A DNA stretch of 64,000 bases from Porticoccus sp002390525 (GCA_943846655.1 OX044352.1:372001-436000); one strand, 5' to 3'; shown: positions 1 to 9,510, counted from the stretch's first letter. Notes: generated by a model not told the origin, from the sequence alone. A program made the numbers and translations.

Positions 1-43
1 CTCCAAATGGGAAATATTTATACAAACAAAATGCTAGCTTCAT

Positions 44-1099
44 TTATTTGTCTGTCTCCTCTTTTATAGTGACTTCAAGATCATCGATAACAATATTCTT
101 TTTTATTAACTTTATAAAATTTTCAAAAACTATGTTTGCTGTAAGCCCCTGAAAACCTCGGCATGACCCATCTACTTTTAATGAAAATGGACACTTTTTG
201 GACATACATAAACAAGGAAAATTAGATAGAAGACTTTTTTGGTCTGGACCATACAAGCCAGTTAAAATAGGGTTTGTTGGGCCAAAAATACCTAACGTAG
301 GGATACCTAGAGCAGAAGAAAGGTGTCCTAGACCAGTATCAACAGAAATGCATCCAGAAGCCTTTTTCAGCAAAGAAACTATTTCTGTCAGTGACATTTT
401 AGGCAGAACTGCAGCCCCGGAAATTTCGGCGATTCTTTCTGCACGTGACTTTTCTTGATTATTTCCCCATGGTAAAAAAACCTTATACCCGGCTGTTGCG
501 ACCAAACGACTCAATGCTATCCAAGATTCTTCTGGCCAATGTTTGGAAGGCCAAGTTGTGCCATGCATTAAAATAACATACTGATTATTTCCTGGGTTAG
601 AAAAAAGATTGTAATTTCCTATACTTGAATTTAGCTTATAACCTAATGACTTTGAGAATAGAATACGAGTTCGTTCAACTGCATGAATATCCTTGGGAAT
701 ACTGAATCGATGGTCATAAAAAAATGATGCTATTGATTCTCTTGCGGAAGTCTTATCGAAACCATATCTATCTCCATCTGCCTGCCTAGCAAGCCAAGCA
801 CTTTTGAATAGGCCTTGAGCGTCGATTATAGCATCGTAGGGATATAAGCTGAGTTTTCTCTTTAGCTCTAAATGCTCACTTGAGTTCCAAAATTTAAAAA
901 TGTTCTTACGCCACCTTCTCATGGAAACAGAAATGATTTGATCCACCTGATCGTTCAAGTGGGGTATATAAGAAAAACTTTCTTCAACGACCCAATCAAA
1001 CTTAATATCTGGAATAGCAAGACTAGCGTCATACAAAGCGGGGAGGGTATGAACAATATCACCTAATGAAGAGGTTTTTACTATTAAAACTCTTTTCAT
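44..1099 (-). CDS. waaC: Lipopolysaccharide heptosyltransferase I (WaaC)
   Basis: GT9-family glycosyltransferase that adds the first L-glycero-D-manno-heptose to Kdo2-lipid A on the cytoplasmic face of the inner membrane. The 351-residue product opens with the family's KTSSLGDIVHTLPA segment and has the C-terminal donor-binding stretch VDTGLGHLSSALG followed by IFGPTNP, as in WaaC. Near the C-terminus there are four cysteines (PCLCMSKKCP and a later SCRGF). Its ATG overlaps the stop of waaF by one base (TAATG), so the pair is probably translationally coupled. In Pseudomonas the same order ilvE-waaF-waaC continues into further core-LPS genes, which would lie beyond base 1 here. Family assignment is firm; the choice of WaaC over other GT9 proteins rests on the first half of the sequence and the position. 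Confidence 0.93.
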   Translation of the reverse strand: MKRVLIVKTSSLGDIVHTLPALYDASLAIPDIKFDWVVEESFSYIPHLNDQVDQIISVSMRRWRKNIFKFWNSSEHLELKRKLSLYPYDAIIDAQGLFKSAWLARQADGDRYGFDKTSARESIASFFYDHRFSIPKDIHAVERTRILFSKSLGYKLNSSIGNYNLFSNPGNNQYVILMHGTTWPSKHWPEESWIALSRLVATAGYKVFLPWGNNQEKSRAERIAEISGAAVLPKMSLTEIVSLLKKASGCISVDTGLGHLSSALGIPTLGIFGPTNPILTGLYGPDQKSLLSNFPCLCMSKKCPFSLKVDGSCRGFQGLTANIVFENFIKLIKKNIVIDDLEVTIKEETDK

Positions 1100-2148
1100 T
1101 AATCACCCGCCAGTCTTAATAGCTCAGAAATCACTTTAGCTGGAGTTAGGTCATCTAAGCATTTCATACTATTAATGGGACATATTCTTTTAAAACAGGG
1201 TCCACATTCTACAGGAATAGATAATGCAACAGCCTTCTTATTGAGTGGAGGAGTGAAATGCGGTGAAGTTGATCCATATAAAACAATTAGTGGTGTATCT
1301 ACAGCTGCCGATATATGCATCAATCCAGAATCGTTAGTAACTACAATATTGGCAACTGACAGTAAGTCGATTGCTTCATCTAGCAGAGTTAAACCAGCAA
1401 GGTTATTACAATGGTCTCGGTCACTTTGAGATAAATAGTTGATAATTTCTTGGCCGACTTGTTTGTCTTTACCAGAGCCTAATAGCCAAACTTGCCATCC
1501 CTCAGATATCCTATTTGATGCAACTTCAGCATAATGTTTTGCTGGCCATTGTTTAGAGGGGCCAAATTCTGCCCCTGCACATAAAACTAAAATCTTACGA
1601 TCGCAATTTAATCCTAATTTATTGATGAGGTTTACCGCTTTATCTTTATAAAATTTTAACGCCGGAGGTGCTATAGATTTGGGTAAAATTGTATCTTTGG
1701 TTAAAGCGAGTGCAGCGAAACGTTGAACCATTAATGGGTAGGATTTTTTTTTCAAGCCACGAATATCATTTATTAATCCATAGCGCATTTCTCCCCTCCA
1801 GCCTGTTCTATGTTGAATTTTTGCAAACCATGGAATAAGTGCTGATTTAAAAGAATTGGGTAAAATTATTGCTTGTGTATATTTTTCTGCCCGGAGCTTA
1901 ATTCCAATTTCCCGTCTAAGCTTCCAGTTAAAAATTCCATGGCCAATAGGCATATCAATCGCTTGGGATACCTCAGGCATACGATTTAGTATTGGTTGAC
2001 TCCAACTGGGAGCCAAAACATCTATTGATACGTTAACACTTTGTTGTTTAAGCAATATGAATAATGATTGAGCCATCACCATATCACCCACCCATGAGGG
2101 GCCTATGACGAGTATTTTTTTTGCTACCACTTTCTTTTCAGATGCCAT
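1099..2148 (-). CDS. waaF: Lipopolysaccharide heptosyltransferase II (WaaF)
   Basis: Adds the second heptose of the LPS inner core using ADP-heptose. The 349-residue GT9 protein has the diagnostic GPSWVGDMVMAQSL start (about residues 16-29), the TNDSGLMHISAA donor-site motif near residue 275, and the C-terminal cysteine cluster CGPCFKRICP...KCL that is typical of WaaF. The start is the only ATG near the N-terminus; about ten residues precede the first beta strand, slightly longer than usual. It lies downstream of ilvE with a 42-base gap and runs directly into waaC, forming a LPS-core unit on the minus strand. Confidence 0.95.
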   Translation of the reverse strand: MASEKKVVAKKILVIGPSWVGDMVMAQSLFILLKQQSVNVSIDVLAPSWSQPILNRMPEVSQAIDMPIGHGIFNWKLRREIGIKLRAEKYTQAIILPNSFKSALIPWFAKIQHRTGWRGEMRYGLINDIRGLKKKSYPLMVQRFAALALTKDTILPKSIAPPALKFYKDKAVNLINKLGLNCDRKILVLCAGAEFGPSKQWPAKHYAEVASNRISEGWQVWLLGSGKDKQVGQEIINYLSQSDRDHCNNLAGLTLLDEAIDLLSVANIVVTNDSGLMHISAAVDTPLIVLYGSTSPHFTPPLNKKAVALSIPVECGPCFKRICPINSMKCLDDLTPAKVISELLRLAGD

Positions 2149-2190
2149 ATTTTTATAAACTATTATTGGCTCTAGAAGAAATTATAAGTT

Positions 2191-3120
2191 TCATTTTGCT
2201 ACAGGTGCAAGCCAATCTGAATACTCAGGTATCTTACCTCGCACTAAGTCAAAATACTGTGTTTGCATTAGTTCGGTCAATGGGCCTCGATGGCCAGCAC
2301 CCAAACTTCTACCATCCAGCTCGCTAATTGGCAGTACTTCGGCTGCTGTACCAGTAAAAAATGCCTCGTCAGCAACATAAACTTCATCACGTGTAATGCG
2401 CTTTTCAACAATCTTATAGCCAGCTTTTTCAGCTAAATTTATTACAGTTTTTCGAGTAATGCCATCAAGACAAGCACTCAGTTCTGGTGTGTAAACAACT
2501 CCATCTCTTACTATGAAAACGTTTTCACCACTTCCTTCAGCAATAAAACCATCAACATCCAGCATTAAAGCTTCTTCACAACCACAGTCTAAAGCCTCTC
2601 TTAAAGCTAACATAGAGTTAATATAATTTCCGTTAGCCTTTGCTTTAGTCATCGTAATGTTAGGGTGATGTCTTGTATATGACGATGTACGAACCTTTAT
2701 GCCTCTCTTTAAGGCCTCAGGTGACAAATATGATGGCCAGTCCCAAGCGGCAACTATTGCATGTACTTTTAGTCCTTCTGCGCGAAGTCCCATTCCTTCA
2801 GACCCTAAAAATATCATAGGCCTTAGGTAGGCTTCTTTGAGTTTATTTTCACGAACAACTAATTTTTGGGCTTCGTTAATTTGTTTTTTACTGAAAGGTA
2901 TATCAATATTTAAGATCTTTGCGGAACGATATAAGCGATCAGTATGATCATGTAAACGAAAAATAGCGGCTCCTTCTCTTTCAGTGTCATATGCTCGTAC
3001 ACCTTCAAAAACTCCAAGACCGTAGTGGAGTGTGTGAGTCAAAACATGTACTTTCGCTTCACGCCATGGAACCATTTCGCCATCAAACCAAATCCAGCCA
3101 TCTCTGTCGGCAAATGACAT
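2191..3120 (-). CDS. ilvE: Branched-chain amino acid aminotransferase (IlvE)
   Basis: Fold-type IV PLP aminotransferase that makes leucine, isoleucine and valine from their 2-oxo acids with glutamate as donor. The 309-residue length fits the family. The PLP lysine is K161 in KANGNY, followed by the class-IV signature EGSGENVFIV. The ATG has a strong AGGAG Shine-Dalgarno six bases upstream. Upstream on the same strand a TTGTCA/TATATA pair with an 18-base spacer is a plausible promoter. ilvE directly preceding waaF is the Pseudomonas arrangement. D-amino-acid aminotransferase is a related alternative, but the length and motifs fit IlvE better. Confidence 0.95.
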   Translation of the reverse strand: MSFADRDGWIWFDGEMVPWREAKVHVLTHTLHYGLGVFEGVRAYDTEREGAAIFRLHDHTDRLYRSAKILNIDIPFSKKQINEAQKLVVRENKLKEAYLRPMIFLGSEGMGLRAEGLKVHAIVAAWDWPSYLSPEALKRGIKVRTSSYTRHHPNITMTKAKANGNYINSMLALREALDCGCEEALMLDVDGFIAEGSGENVFIVRDGVVYTPELSACLDGITRKTVINLAEKAGYKIVEKRITRDEVYVADEAFFTGTAAEVLPISELDGRSLGAGHRGPLTELMQTQYFDLVRGKIPEYSDWLAPVAK

Positions 3121-3150
3121 TTCATACTCCTAAATAAAATTTTAAAATTG

Positions 3151-3180
3151 TATATACTCACTATACACCTTAATTGACAA
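3151..3180 (-). promoter_or_regulatory. Candidate sigma-70 promoter for ilvE
   Basis: On the minus strand TTGTCA (3180-3175, five of six matches to the -35 consensus) is followed after 18 bases by TATATA (3156-3151). Transcription would begin about 25 bases before the ilvE ATG, just upstream of its AGGAG ribosome site. The rest of the 296-base ilvE-argA divergent gap is AT-rich; a TATAAT at 3374-3379 may be the argA -10 but has no good -35. I see no gene or structured RNA in this gap. Confidence 0.45.
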
Positions 3181-3416
3181 TTATAGCCTCCAACTGTAGG
3201 CATAATAAAGACAAAGCCCGATGAAAAAAAATTATTTATATATTTTCAAAATATATGCATTATTTAATAGCCTAAATATGCTTATAAAGCCCATATAGTT
3301 GCAATACAATCCAACGAATTCATTATTTTATATTAAGTCTTACAAGATCCTATGTTTTGCAGTCAGCGTTACTTATAATGTGGTTTGATAGAAAACCAAA
3401 AAATTAAGAGCTAACA

Positions 3417-4745
3417 ATGGCGTCAAGTAAAAAAAATAAAATAGCTGAATATGTAAAGTTTTTGAGGAATACATCTCCCTATATTAATAGCCACAGAGAT
3501 AAAACTTTTTTGCTGGCCTTAAGTGGAGAGGCGATGTGTCACGAAAATTTTAGTAACATAATTCTTGATATTGCTCTTTTACAAAGTATGGGTATCAAAC
3601 TTGTACTTGTACATGGGATTAAATATCAACCAAATAACCAAAATAAATTTTTAGATATTTATAAAACTGCAGATATATACACTTCTGTAACTGATCGCTC
3701 CTCGATGTCATTGATAAAAGATGCAGTAGGTAGTACTAAAATTAATATAGAAGCTATGCTCTCCAGTGGAGTTGCAAGTTCTCCAATGTATAACTCAAAG
3801 ATAAAAGTTGTTAGCGGAAATTTTATTGCAGCTAAGCCAGCTGGTATAAGAGAAGGCATTGACCTCCAATATACAGGCGAAATACGCCGAATAGACGCGC
3901 TGAATATACATAAACAACTTGAGGATAGTGCGATTGTATTGTTATCACCAATTGGTTATTCGCCTTCAGGAGAGGTTTTTAGTCTAGATTATAGAGATCT
4001 CGCTGTTCAAGCTGCTATTAATTTAAAAGCGGAAAAATTAATTATATTCAGCCAAAATGAGGGTATCCAAGATGAAAATGGAAAGCTACTCAGAACTTTA
4101 TCGATCAGCGAAGCTCAAAAATACCTCGATAACCTAGGCAGTGACTGTGAGCAAAAGCAAGCTCTTAAATCTTGCTTCGAGGCATGTAAGAATAATGTAA
4201 GTCGAAGCCATATTGTGAGCTACAAAGTAAATGGAGCTCTCTTACAAGAGCTTTTCACAAGAGATGGGAATGGTACGCTGATTTTAAAGAATAGCATTGG
4301 ATTAATTCGTCAAGCTGCTATTGACGATATTGGTGATCTTTTGAAGCTTATTGAGCCTCAAGAAAAAAATGGAGCCCTAGTAAAACGATCTCGTGAACTA
4401 CTGGAGTTAGAAATTACAAGGTTCACTGTTTTAGAGAACACAGAGGGTTCTATTATTAGTTGTTGTGCCCTATATCCTCTAGATGATCGATGTTCAGCAG
4501 AAATAGCATGTATAGTTACGCATCCAGAGCTGATGAATCAAGGTCATGCAGGACAACTCCTTGAAATTATTGAAAAAAAAGCTTCTGAAATGAAAATTAG
4601 CAAACTATTTGCCCTGACTATTCAAGCTAGCCACTGGTTTTTAGAGCATGGTTTTAAGGAATCTTCAATAGAAGAGCTTCCTGCAGAGCGTCAGTCCCTG
4701 TATAATTTTCAAAGAAATTCTAAGATTTTCTGTAAAAAGATCTGA
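3417..4745 (+). CDS. argA: N-acetylglutamate synthase (ArgA)
   Basis: First enzyme of arginine synthesis: acetyl-CoA plus glutamate to N-acetylglutamate. At 442 residues it matches classical ArgA: an N-terminal amino-acid-kinase fold (about 20-290, with VVSGNFIAAKP, YTGEIRRIDA and LLSPIGYSPSGEVF, all typical of ArgA) and a C-terminal GNAT domain (about 295-435, with the acetyl-CoA loop near NQGHAGQLLEI). The early loop that usually reads HGARPQI is HGIKYQP here, so the regulatory or substrate pocket of the kinase domain may have diverged. It stands alone, divergent from ilvE and convergent with folA. A TATAAT at 3374-3379 could serve its promoter. Confidence 0.93.
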   Translation: MASSKKNKIAEYVKFLRNTSPYINSHRDKTFLLALSGEAMCHENFSNIILDIALLQSMGIKLVLVHGIKYQPNNQNKFLDIYKTADIYTSVTDRSSMSLIKDAVGSTKINIEAMLSSGVASSPMYNSKIKVVSGNFIAAKPAGIREGIDLQYTGEIRRIDALNIHKQLEDSAIVLLSPIGYSPSGEVFSLDYRDLAVQAAINLKAEKLIIFSQNEGIQDENGKLLRTLSISEAQKYLDNLGSDCEQKQALKSCFEACKNNVSRSHIVSYKVNGALLQELFTRDGNGTLILKNSIGLIRQAAIDDIGDLLKLIEPQEKNGALVKRSRELLELEITRFTVLENTEGSIISCCALYPLDDRCSAEIACIVTHPELMNQGHAGQLLEIIEKKASEMKISKLFALTIQASHWFLEHGFKESSIEELPAERQSLYNFQRNSKIFCKKI

Positions 4746-4876
4746 AACTACTAATCTCTCAGATCGCACTTACATTACTATTATTAGATTCACAAGATAC
4801 TTTTAGTATTAAGTCCCTTATATTGTAGACAATCAAGTCAAAAGAACCTTAAACTAAACTCACTTAAGCATGGCCG

Positions 4877-5377
4877 TTATATTCTCTCTAGTACCTGAAA
4901 GAAATAAGGTATATCTGTTTTTTCTTGAGAATTTTTGCGCCCAACTTCTTTCCAGTTTTTTTCATCAAACATAGGGAAGAAAGTGTCCCCCTCAAAAGAG
5001 TCTTCTATTCTGGTGATATACAAACGATCTGCGTACTCTATTGTACTATTGTATATTTCAGATCCACCTATAATCATTATTTCGGGTTTAAAACCTCGAG
5101 TCGATATCGCTAGATCCTTTGCTTGATCTAGCGATGAAGCAACCTTAACTTCATTAAAGCACCAATTAGTATTGCGCGTAATAACGATATTCAGTCTTCC
5201 TGGTAATGGTTTGCCAATAGACTCGAAAGTTTTTCTTCCCATTACAATTGGTTTATTCATAGTAACGGCTTTAAAATATTTTAAATCTTCTGTTAGCCGC
5301 CAAGGAAGCTGGTTATTAATTCCTATCACTCTATTTTTTGCCATAGCGACAATAATTGAGAGGTTAATTTTTATCAT
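4877..5377 (-). CDS. folA: Dihydrofolate reductase (FolA)
   Basis: NADPH-dependent reduction of dihydrofolate to tetrahydrofolate, regenerating the cofactor consumed by the ThyA encoded next door. The 166-residue protein shows the usual pattern: SIIVAMAKNRVIGINNQLPW at the N-terminus (Trp and Leu of the Met20 loop region, with LTEDLKYFK carrying the acidic active-site position), then PIVMGRKTFESIG and MIIGGSEIY for NADPH binding. Its ATG overlaps the thyA stop as TAATG, a translational-coupling arrangement. It is the last gene of the lgt-thyA-folA run and is convergent with argA. Confidence 0.96.
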   Translation of the reverse strand: MIKINLSIIVAMAKNRVIGINNQLPWRLTEDLKYFKAVTMNKPIVMGRKTFESIGKPLPGRLNIVITRNTNWCFNEVKVASSLDQAKDLAISTRGFKPEIMIIGGSEIYNSTIEYADRLYITRIEDSFEGDTFFPMFDEKNWKEVGRKNSQEKTDIPYFFQVLERI

Positions 5378-6282
5378 TATACTGCTACTCTTGCTGATAT
5401 CGCCGGCTGTGGGTCATAATTATTGAGCTGAAAATCTATATACTGGAAATCAAAAATATTGGTGACTAACGGGTTAATTTGCATATTAGGTAAAGCATGG
5501 GGTCTTCGACTAAGCTGTTCTTCTACCTGTTCTAAATGGTTCACATATAGGTGGGCATCTCCAAAAGTATGCACAAAATCCCCTAACTTTAAACCTGTAG
5601 CTTGTGCAATCATCATCGTTAACAATGCATAAGATGCTATGTTAAACGGTACGCCTAAAAAAACATCAGCACTTCTTTGATATAGTTGGCAAGAAAGCTT
5701 TCCTTCTGCTACATAAAATTGAAATAAAGTATGGCAAGGTGGTAATCCAGATTTTTCCATAACGGGAATATCTCTTGGATTCCAAGCTGAAACAATCAAT
5801 CTTCTGGAATCAGGGGACTTGTTAATATCATTGATTAGCCCATTTAGTTGATCAATTCCTTGAAAATTTCTCCACTGTTGCCCATAAACAGGTCCTAAAT
5901 CACCATATTGATCAGAAAACTTCTTATCCTCCTTTATTCTCTCTATAAATTCTTTCATTTTATCCCGCCAAGCTTGCGAGTACATGCTATATTCTTTATC
6001 TTGTTTCGTTTCTTTTAACCAGTTCTGAAATGGCCAGTCATTCCAAATATTCACACCATTTTTTACTAGAAATTTTATATTAGTATCACCCTGAATAAAC
6101 CAAAGCAACTCGAATATAATCGATTTTAAATGAACTTTCTTAGTGGTCACGAGAGGAAATCCTTCGCTAAGATCGAAGCGCATTTGATAGCCAAAAACAC
6201 TGATTGTACCAGTTCCGGTTCGATCTTCTTTTCGAATGCCGTTATTTTTTACGTGCCGCATTAAATCTAGATATTGTTTCAT
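5377..6282 (-). CDS. thyA: Thymidylate synthase (ThyA)
   Basis: Converts dUMP to dTMP using methylene-tetrahydrofolate. I place the start at the internal ATG giving MKQYLDLMRHV, the normal ThyA N-terminus (301 residues): it lies one base after the lgt stop and has AAGGAAG about ten bases upstream, whereas a longer frame would overlap lgt. Motifs: DRTGTGT, the dUMP-site cysteine in LPPCHTLFQFYV, CQLYQRSADVFLGVPFNIASYA, and DAHLYVNH. An insertion between the WND and GDLGPVYG segments (about 50 residues, rich in Lys and Glu) makes it the long form rather than the 264-residue E. coli form. Operon with lgt upstream and folA downstream. Confidence 0.96.
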   Translation of the reverse strand: MKQYLDLMRHVKNNGIRKEDRTGTGTISVFGYQMRFDLSEGFPLVTTKKVHLKSIIFELLWFIQGDTNIKFLVKNGVNIWNDWPFQNWLKETKQDKEYSMYSQAWRDKMKEFIERIKEDKKFSDQYGDLGPVYGQQWRNFQGIDQLNGLINDINKSPDSRRLIVSAWNPRDIPVMEKSGLPPCHTLFQFYVAEGKLSCQLYQRSADVFLGVPFNIASYALLTMMIAQATGLKLGDFVHTFGDAHLYVNHLEQVEEQLSRRPHALPNMQINPLVTNIFDFQYIDFQLNNYDPQPAISARVAV

Positions 6283-6283
6283 A

Positions 6284-7105
6284 TCAGTTTTTGCTTCCTT
6301 TCTCAATAGACTTGTTAACTTGGTTCATAATAGAATAACTCCATAAAATAATTATGATACCAATAATTATCATTGGTAGGCTAAGCAGCTGTCCTCTTGT
6401 CATCCACCCAAAGAAATCGAAACCAATAGTAACATCAGGTGCTCGGTATAATTCAACAAAAAACCTAAAGCTACCATATAGTGTTAAAAATAAACCTCCA
6501 ATAAAACCAGTTGATCGTGGTTTTCTTGAGATAGTAATAAGGATAATATAGAGCAATAGTCCTTCTAGAAAAAACTCATAAAGCTGTGATGGATGTCTAG
6601 TCAATTTTTGGGGGTCATTTGGAAAAATCATCCCCATCCATGAGCTGGTTGGTCTACCCCATAGCTCTTGACCCATAAAGTTACCTAATCGGCCTAGACC
6701 AAGACCAATTGGGACAAGAGGAGCTACAAAGTCAGCTAAAGCTAAAAATGGCTTATTTATTTTTCTACTAAAGATCCAAATGACAAATAAAACCCCCAAT
6801 AGGCCGCCATGGAAGGACATTCCCCCTTCCCATATACGAAACAACCAAAGTGGATCTGCAAGCCATTCCTCAAAATTATAGAAAAGTACATAACCAAATC
6901 TACCGCCCAAGATTATACCAAAAGCACTGTAAATGATTAAGTCTTCGACTTGATTCTGGCAAACGGGAGATTTTGATGATTTGGAACGAGCGAGTGCTAT
7001 TCTCCAAGCAAAGAAAAAACCAAGCAAATACATTAAACCGTACCAATGTACTTTTAGCGGCCCGAAAGAGAATATGACAGGATTAATTTCTGGGTAAATT
7101 AGCAT
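6284..7105 (-). CDS. lgt: Phosphatidylglycerol-prolipoprotein diacylglyceryl transferase (Lgt)
   Basis: Inner-membrane enzyme that transfers diacylglycerol to the lipobox cysteine of prolipoproteins, the first step of lipoprotein maturation. I start it at the ATG for MLIYPEINPVIFSFGPLKVHWYGLMYL, which is where Lgt proteins begin (273 residues). The frame continues 31 codons upstream to a TTG, which would add an untypical hydrophobic segment. Signature residues are present: MSFHGG (catalytic-region His), GRLGNF (Arg and Asn of the signature) and RHPSQLYE. It has about seven hydrophobic segments. It sits in the rppH-ptsP-lgt-thyA series also known from Pseudomonas. Confidence 0.93.
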   Translation of the reverse strand: MLIYPEINPVIFSFGPLKVHWYGLMYLLGFFFAWRIALARSKSSKSPVCQNQVEDLIIYSAFGIILGGRFGYVLFYNFEEWLADPLWLFRIWEGGMSFHGGLLGVLFVIWIFSRKINKPFLALADFVAPLVPIGLGLGRLGNFMGQELWGRPTSSWMGMIFPNDPQKLTRHPSQLYEFFLEGLLLYIILITISRKPRSTGFIGGLFLTLYGSFRFFVELYRAPDVTIGFDFFGWMTRGQLLSLPMIIIGIIIILWSYSIMNQVNKSIEKGSKN

Positions 7106-7220
7106 AGAACAACTGTAGCTGAAAATTACTATAATGATAATACTACTAATGAGAATATCGTTAAAATTATAAAGGCTTCCATCATTAACAAATCCCAAAA
7201 GCTAGGCAACTAACAAAAAA

Positions 7221-9509
7221 TTAGTGTGGGACTTTACGGCTAACAAGGCCTGATATTAAATTTTTTCGCAGTGCATTCTCCATGTGATTTCTGACAGAGT
7301 GCCCATCTGACATTGAAATAACGTCATTTAAAAGGCCTTTTGCGTCAGTTAAACTGATTTGACGCAATATCGCCTTAACTCTTAATAAACTAGTGGCGCT
7401 CATAGAAAGAACAGGGAAACCAATAGCCATTAATAATACTGCACCAATCGGGTCTCCAGCCATTTCACCGCACACACTTATAGGGGTATGCTCCTCTTTC
7501 GCGCCGTCCACAACTATTCTCAAAGCTCTCAGAACACTAGGATGATAGACATCGTAAAGGCTTGCAACTCTTGGATTATTTCGATCAACAGCTAACAGAT
7601 ACTGTGTTAAATCGTTAGTGCCTACAGAGAGAAAATCAACTTTTCTAGCAAATTCTTTTATTTGATAAACAGCAGCTGGAACTTCTATCATCGCACCCAT
7701 CCATGGCTTTTGTAAACTATATCCTTCTTCTCTGGTGAGCTCGTCATAAACTTGATCGATCAGTTTTAACGATCCGTCCAGCTCAGCTAAACTCGATATC
7801 ATAGGTAGCAATAAACTTAGATTATTTAGTCCTTCGCTTGCTTTCAGCATTGCTCTAAGTTGAATCAAAAAAATCTCTGGGTGATCTAGGCATACCCTGA
7901 TGCCCCTCCAACCAAGAAATGGATTGTCCTCCTCGATTGGGAAGTAAGGTAAGTTTTTGTCTCCACCAATATCTAAAGTTCTCATAGTTACTGGTCTGGG
8001 GGAAAATGTTTTTAGCTGTTCTCGATAAAATTTCCGTTGCTCTTCCTCAGACGGAAAACGATCCAGCATTAAAAATGGTATTTCACTTCGATAGAGTCCT
8101 ACTCCCTCTGCTCCTCTATCAAGTGAAAGCATAGAGTCTATTCGTAGCCCAGTATTCACCCAAAGAGAAACTTTATGTCCATCAGTTGTTTCACAGGGTT
8201 CATCGGTTAGTCTTTCAAAATTTTCAGCTAATAGCTTTTCTTCTAAGACCTGTTCTTGATAAGTTTTTCTTAATTCAGACCCAGGGCTGATGATAATGTT
8301 TCCACTATGTCCATCTACTATGGCCTCTTTCCCATCTAGATTACTCCAAGGTAAATCAACTGCGCCCATAACTGTGGGTATTCCTATAGCACGACCCAGT
8401 ATTGCAAGATGGGAATTTCGGGAACCCTTAACAGATGTAATAGCAATAATTTTTTCAATCGGCACACTTGCGAAAGATGCAGCTGATAGATCTTCGCCTA
8501 CTAGAACAATGTTGTCTGGAAATTTTTTACGGCTTGGCTCTGCAGTTTGAAGATAAGAAAGAACTCGACGGCCCAAATCCTCAAGATCAGAAGCTCTCTC
8601 ACGTAAGTATGAATCTGTCATACTCTCGAACATGTTGATGTGATTTAAAACTACTTGAGCCCAAGCACTTTGGGCGCTTAATCCATGCTCGTTAATTAGT
8701 ACTATGACTTCGCCACCCAGTGCCTGGTCATCTAGCATACAAACATAGGCATCGAATAGCGCCCGTTCTTGGTCACTTAAGATCCCAACCATACTTTTAT
8801 CCAAAGCACGCATGTCACTTTTAACTAAACTCATAGCTTTCCGAAATTGAGTAAGCTCATTATCGATAGACTTGGCTTTCCTCATGGGTACAGCTTTTAA
8901 AGAGGTATTGGGGTTCATGACTAAAACATTGCCAATAGCAATACCTGGTGCACTGGCCACACCAGAATAAATTCTTTCATTAATAGACTTATCTTGTGGA
9001 TAAAGGGCGAGATTTAGCTCACCGACCACGTCTGCGTGAGCAATCACACCAGACAATTGAGCAGCAACTGTGACGAGAAACGACTCCTCACTTTCATCAT
9101 ATCGGCGAGGAGTCTCATCTTGCACAACCAGAACACCAAGAACCTTTCTTTGATGTATGATTGGAGATCCTAAAAAAGAGTGGAACAACTGTTCGTTTGT
9201 ATTTGGATGAAATGAAAACTTGGGGTGAGCAGAGGCCTCTTCAAGATTAATCGGCTCAGCACGTGAAGCTACTAACCCAACTAGTCCCTCTTCTGAAGAT
9301 AAACTAACTTTACCTATAGCTTCTTCGTTAAGTCCGTCTGTTGCCATCAGTACGTAACTATCATTTTTTAGATCATGAAGATAAATAGAGCAGACAGAGG
9401 TATCCATAGACCTCTTAACTTGATTAACTATTACAGTGAGGACTTCACTAAAATCTTTAGCTGCATTGGCTTCTTGGACGATTCTCCTTAATGACTCAAG
9501 CATAGACAT
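7221..9509 (-). CDS. ptsP: PEP-protein phosphotransferase with GAF domain (PtsP, EI-Ntr)
   Basis: First phosphotransferase of the nitrogen-related PTS, which phosphorylates NPr from PEP and signals nitrogen and carbon status. The 762-residue protein has a GAF domain (about residues 15-165), then the enzyme-I modules: the swivelling His domain with GSRNSHLAILGRA (phospho-His) and the C-terminal PEP-binding TIM barrel with EGVGLYRSE, GTNDLTQYLLAVDRNNPRVA and CGEMAGDP. The start chosen gives MSMLESLRRIVQEAN, the normal N-terminus; it follows the rppH stop by one base and has an AAGAGGG ribosome site. An earlier ATG in frame would overlap rppH. No NPr or EIIA-Ntr gene is in the window. Confidence 0.95.
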   Translation of the reverse strand: MSMLESLRRIVQEANAAKDFSEVLTVIVNQVKRSMDTSVCSIYLHDLKNDSYVLMATDGLNEEAIGKVSLSSEEGLVGLVASRAEPINLEEASAHPKFSFHPNTNEQLFHSFLGSPIIHQRKVLGVLVVQDETPRRYDESEESFLVTVAAQLSGVIAHADVVGELNLALYPQDKSINERIYSGVASAPGIAIGNVLVMNPNTSLKAVPMRKAKSIDNELTQFRKAMSLVKSDMRALDKSMVGILSDQERALFDAYVCMLDDQALGGEVIVLINEHGLSAQSAWAQVVLNHINMFESMTDSYLRERASDLEDLGRRVLSYLQTAEPSRKKFPDNIVLVGEDLSAASFASVPIEKIIAITSVKGSRNSHLAILGRAIGIPTVMGAVDLPWSNLDGKEAIVDGHSGNIIISPGSELRKTYQEQVLEEKLLAENFERLTDEPCETTDGHKVSLWVNTGLRIDSMLSLDRGAEGVGLYRSEIPFLMLDRFPSEEEQRKFYREQLKTFSPRPVTMRTLDIGGDKNLPYFPIEEDNPFLGWRGIRVCLDHPEIFLIQLRAMLKASEGLNNLSLLLPMISSLAELDGSLKLIDQVYDELTREEGYSLQKPWMGAMIEVPAAVYQIKEFARKVDFLSVGTNDLTQYLLAVDRNNPRVASLYDVYHPSVLRALRIVVDGAKEEHTPISVCGEMAGDPIGAVLLMAIGFPVLSMSATSLLRVKAILRQISLTDAKGLLNDVISMSDGHSVRNHMENALRKNLISGLVSRKVPH

Positions 9510-9510
9510 T

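Noticed and set aside
198..458. Open frame on the plus strand opposite waaC
   Set aside because: It is antisense to the conserved C-terminal half of waaC and has no family resemblance or ribosome site; similar shadow frames across the window were dropped for the same reason.
3357..3379. TTGCAG plus TATAAT as an argA promoter
   Set aside because: The spacer is only 11 bases. The TATAAT alone may be a -10, but no acceptable -35 is present.
7106..7198. Upstream extension of lgt from a TTG, adding a hydrophobic segment
   Set aside because: Lgt proteins begin at the MLI...HP/YPxxxPV motif, and the extension has no clear ribosome site or family match.
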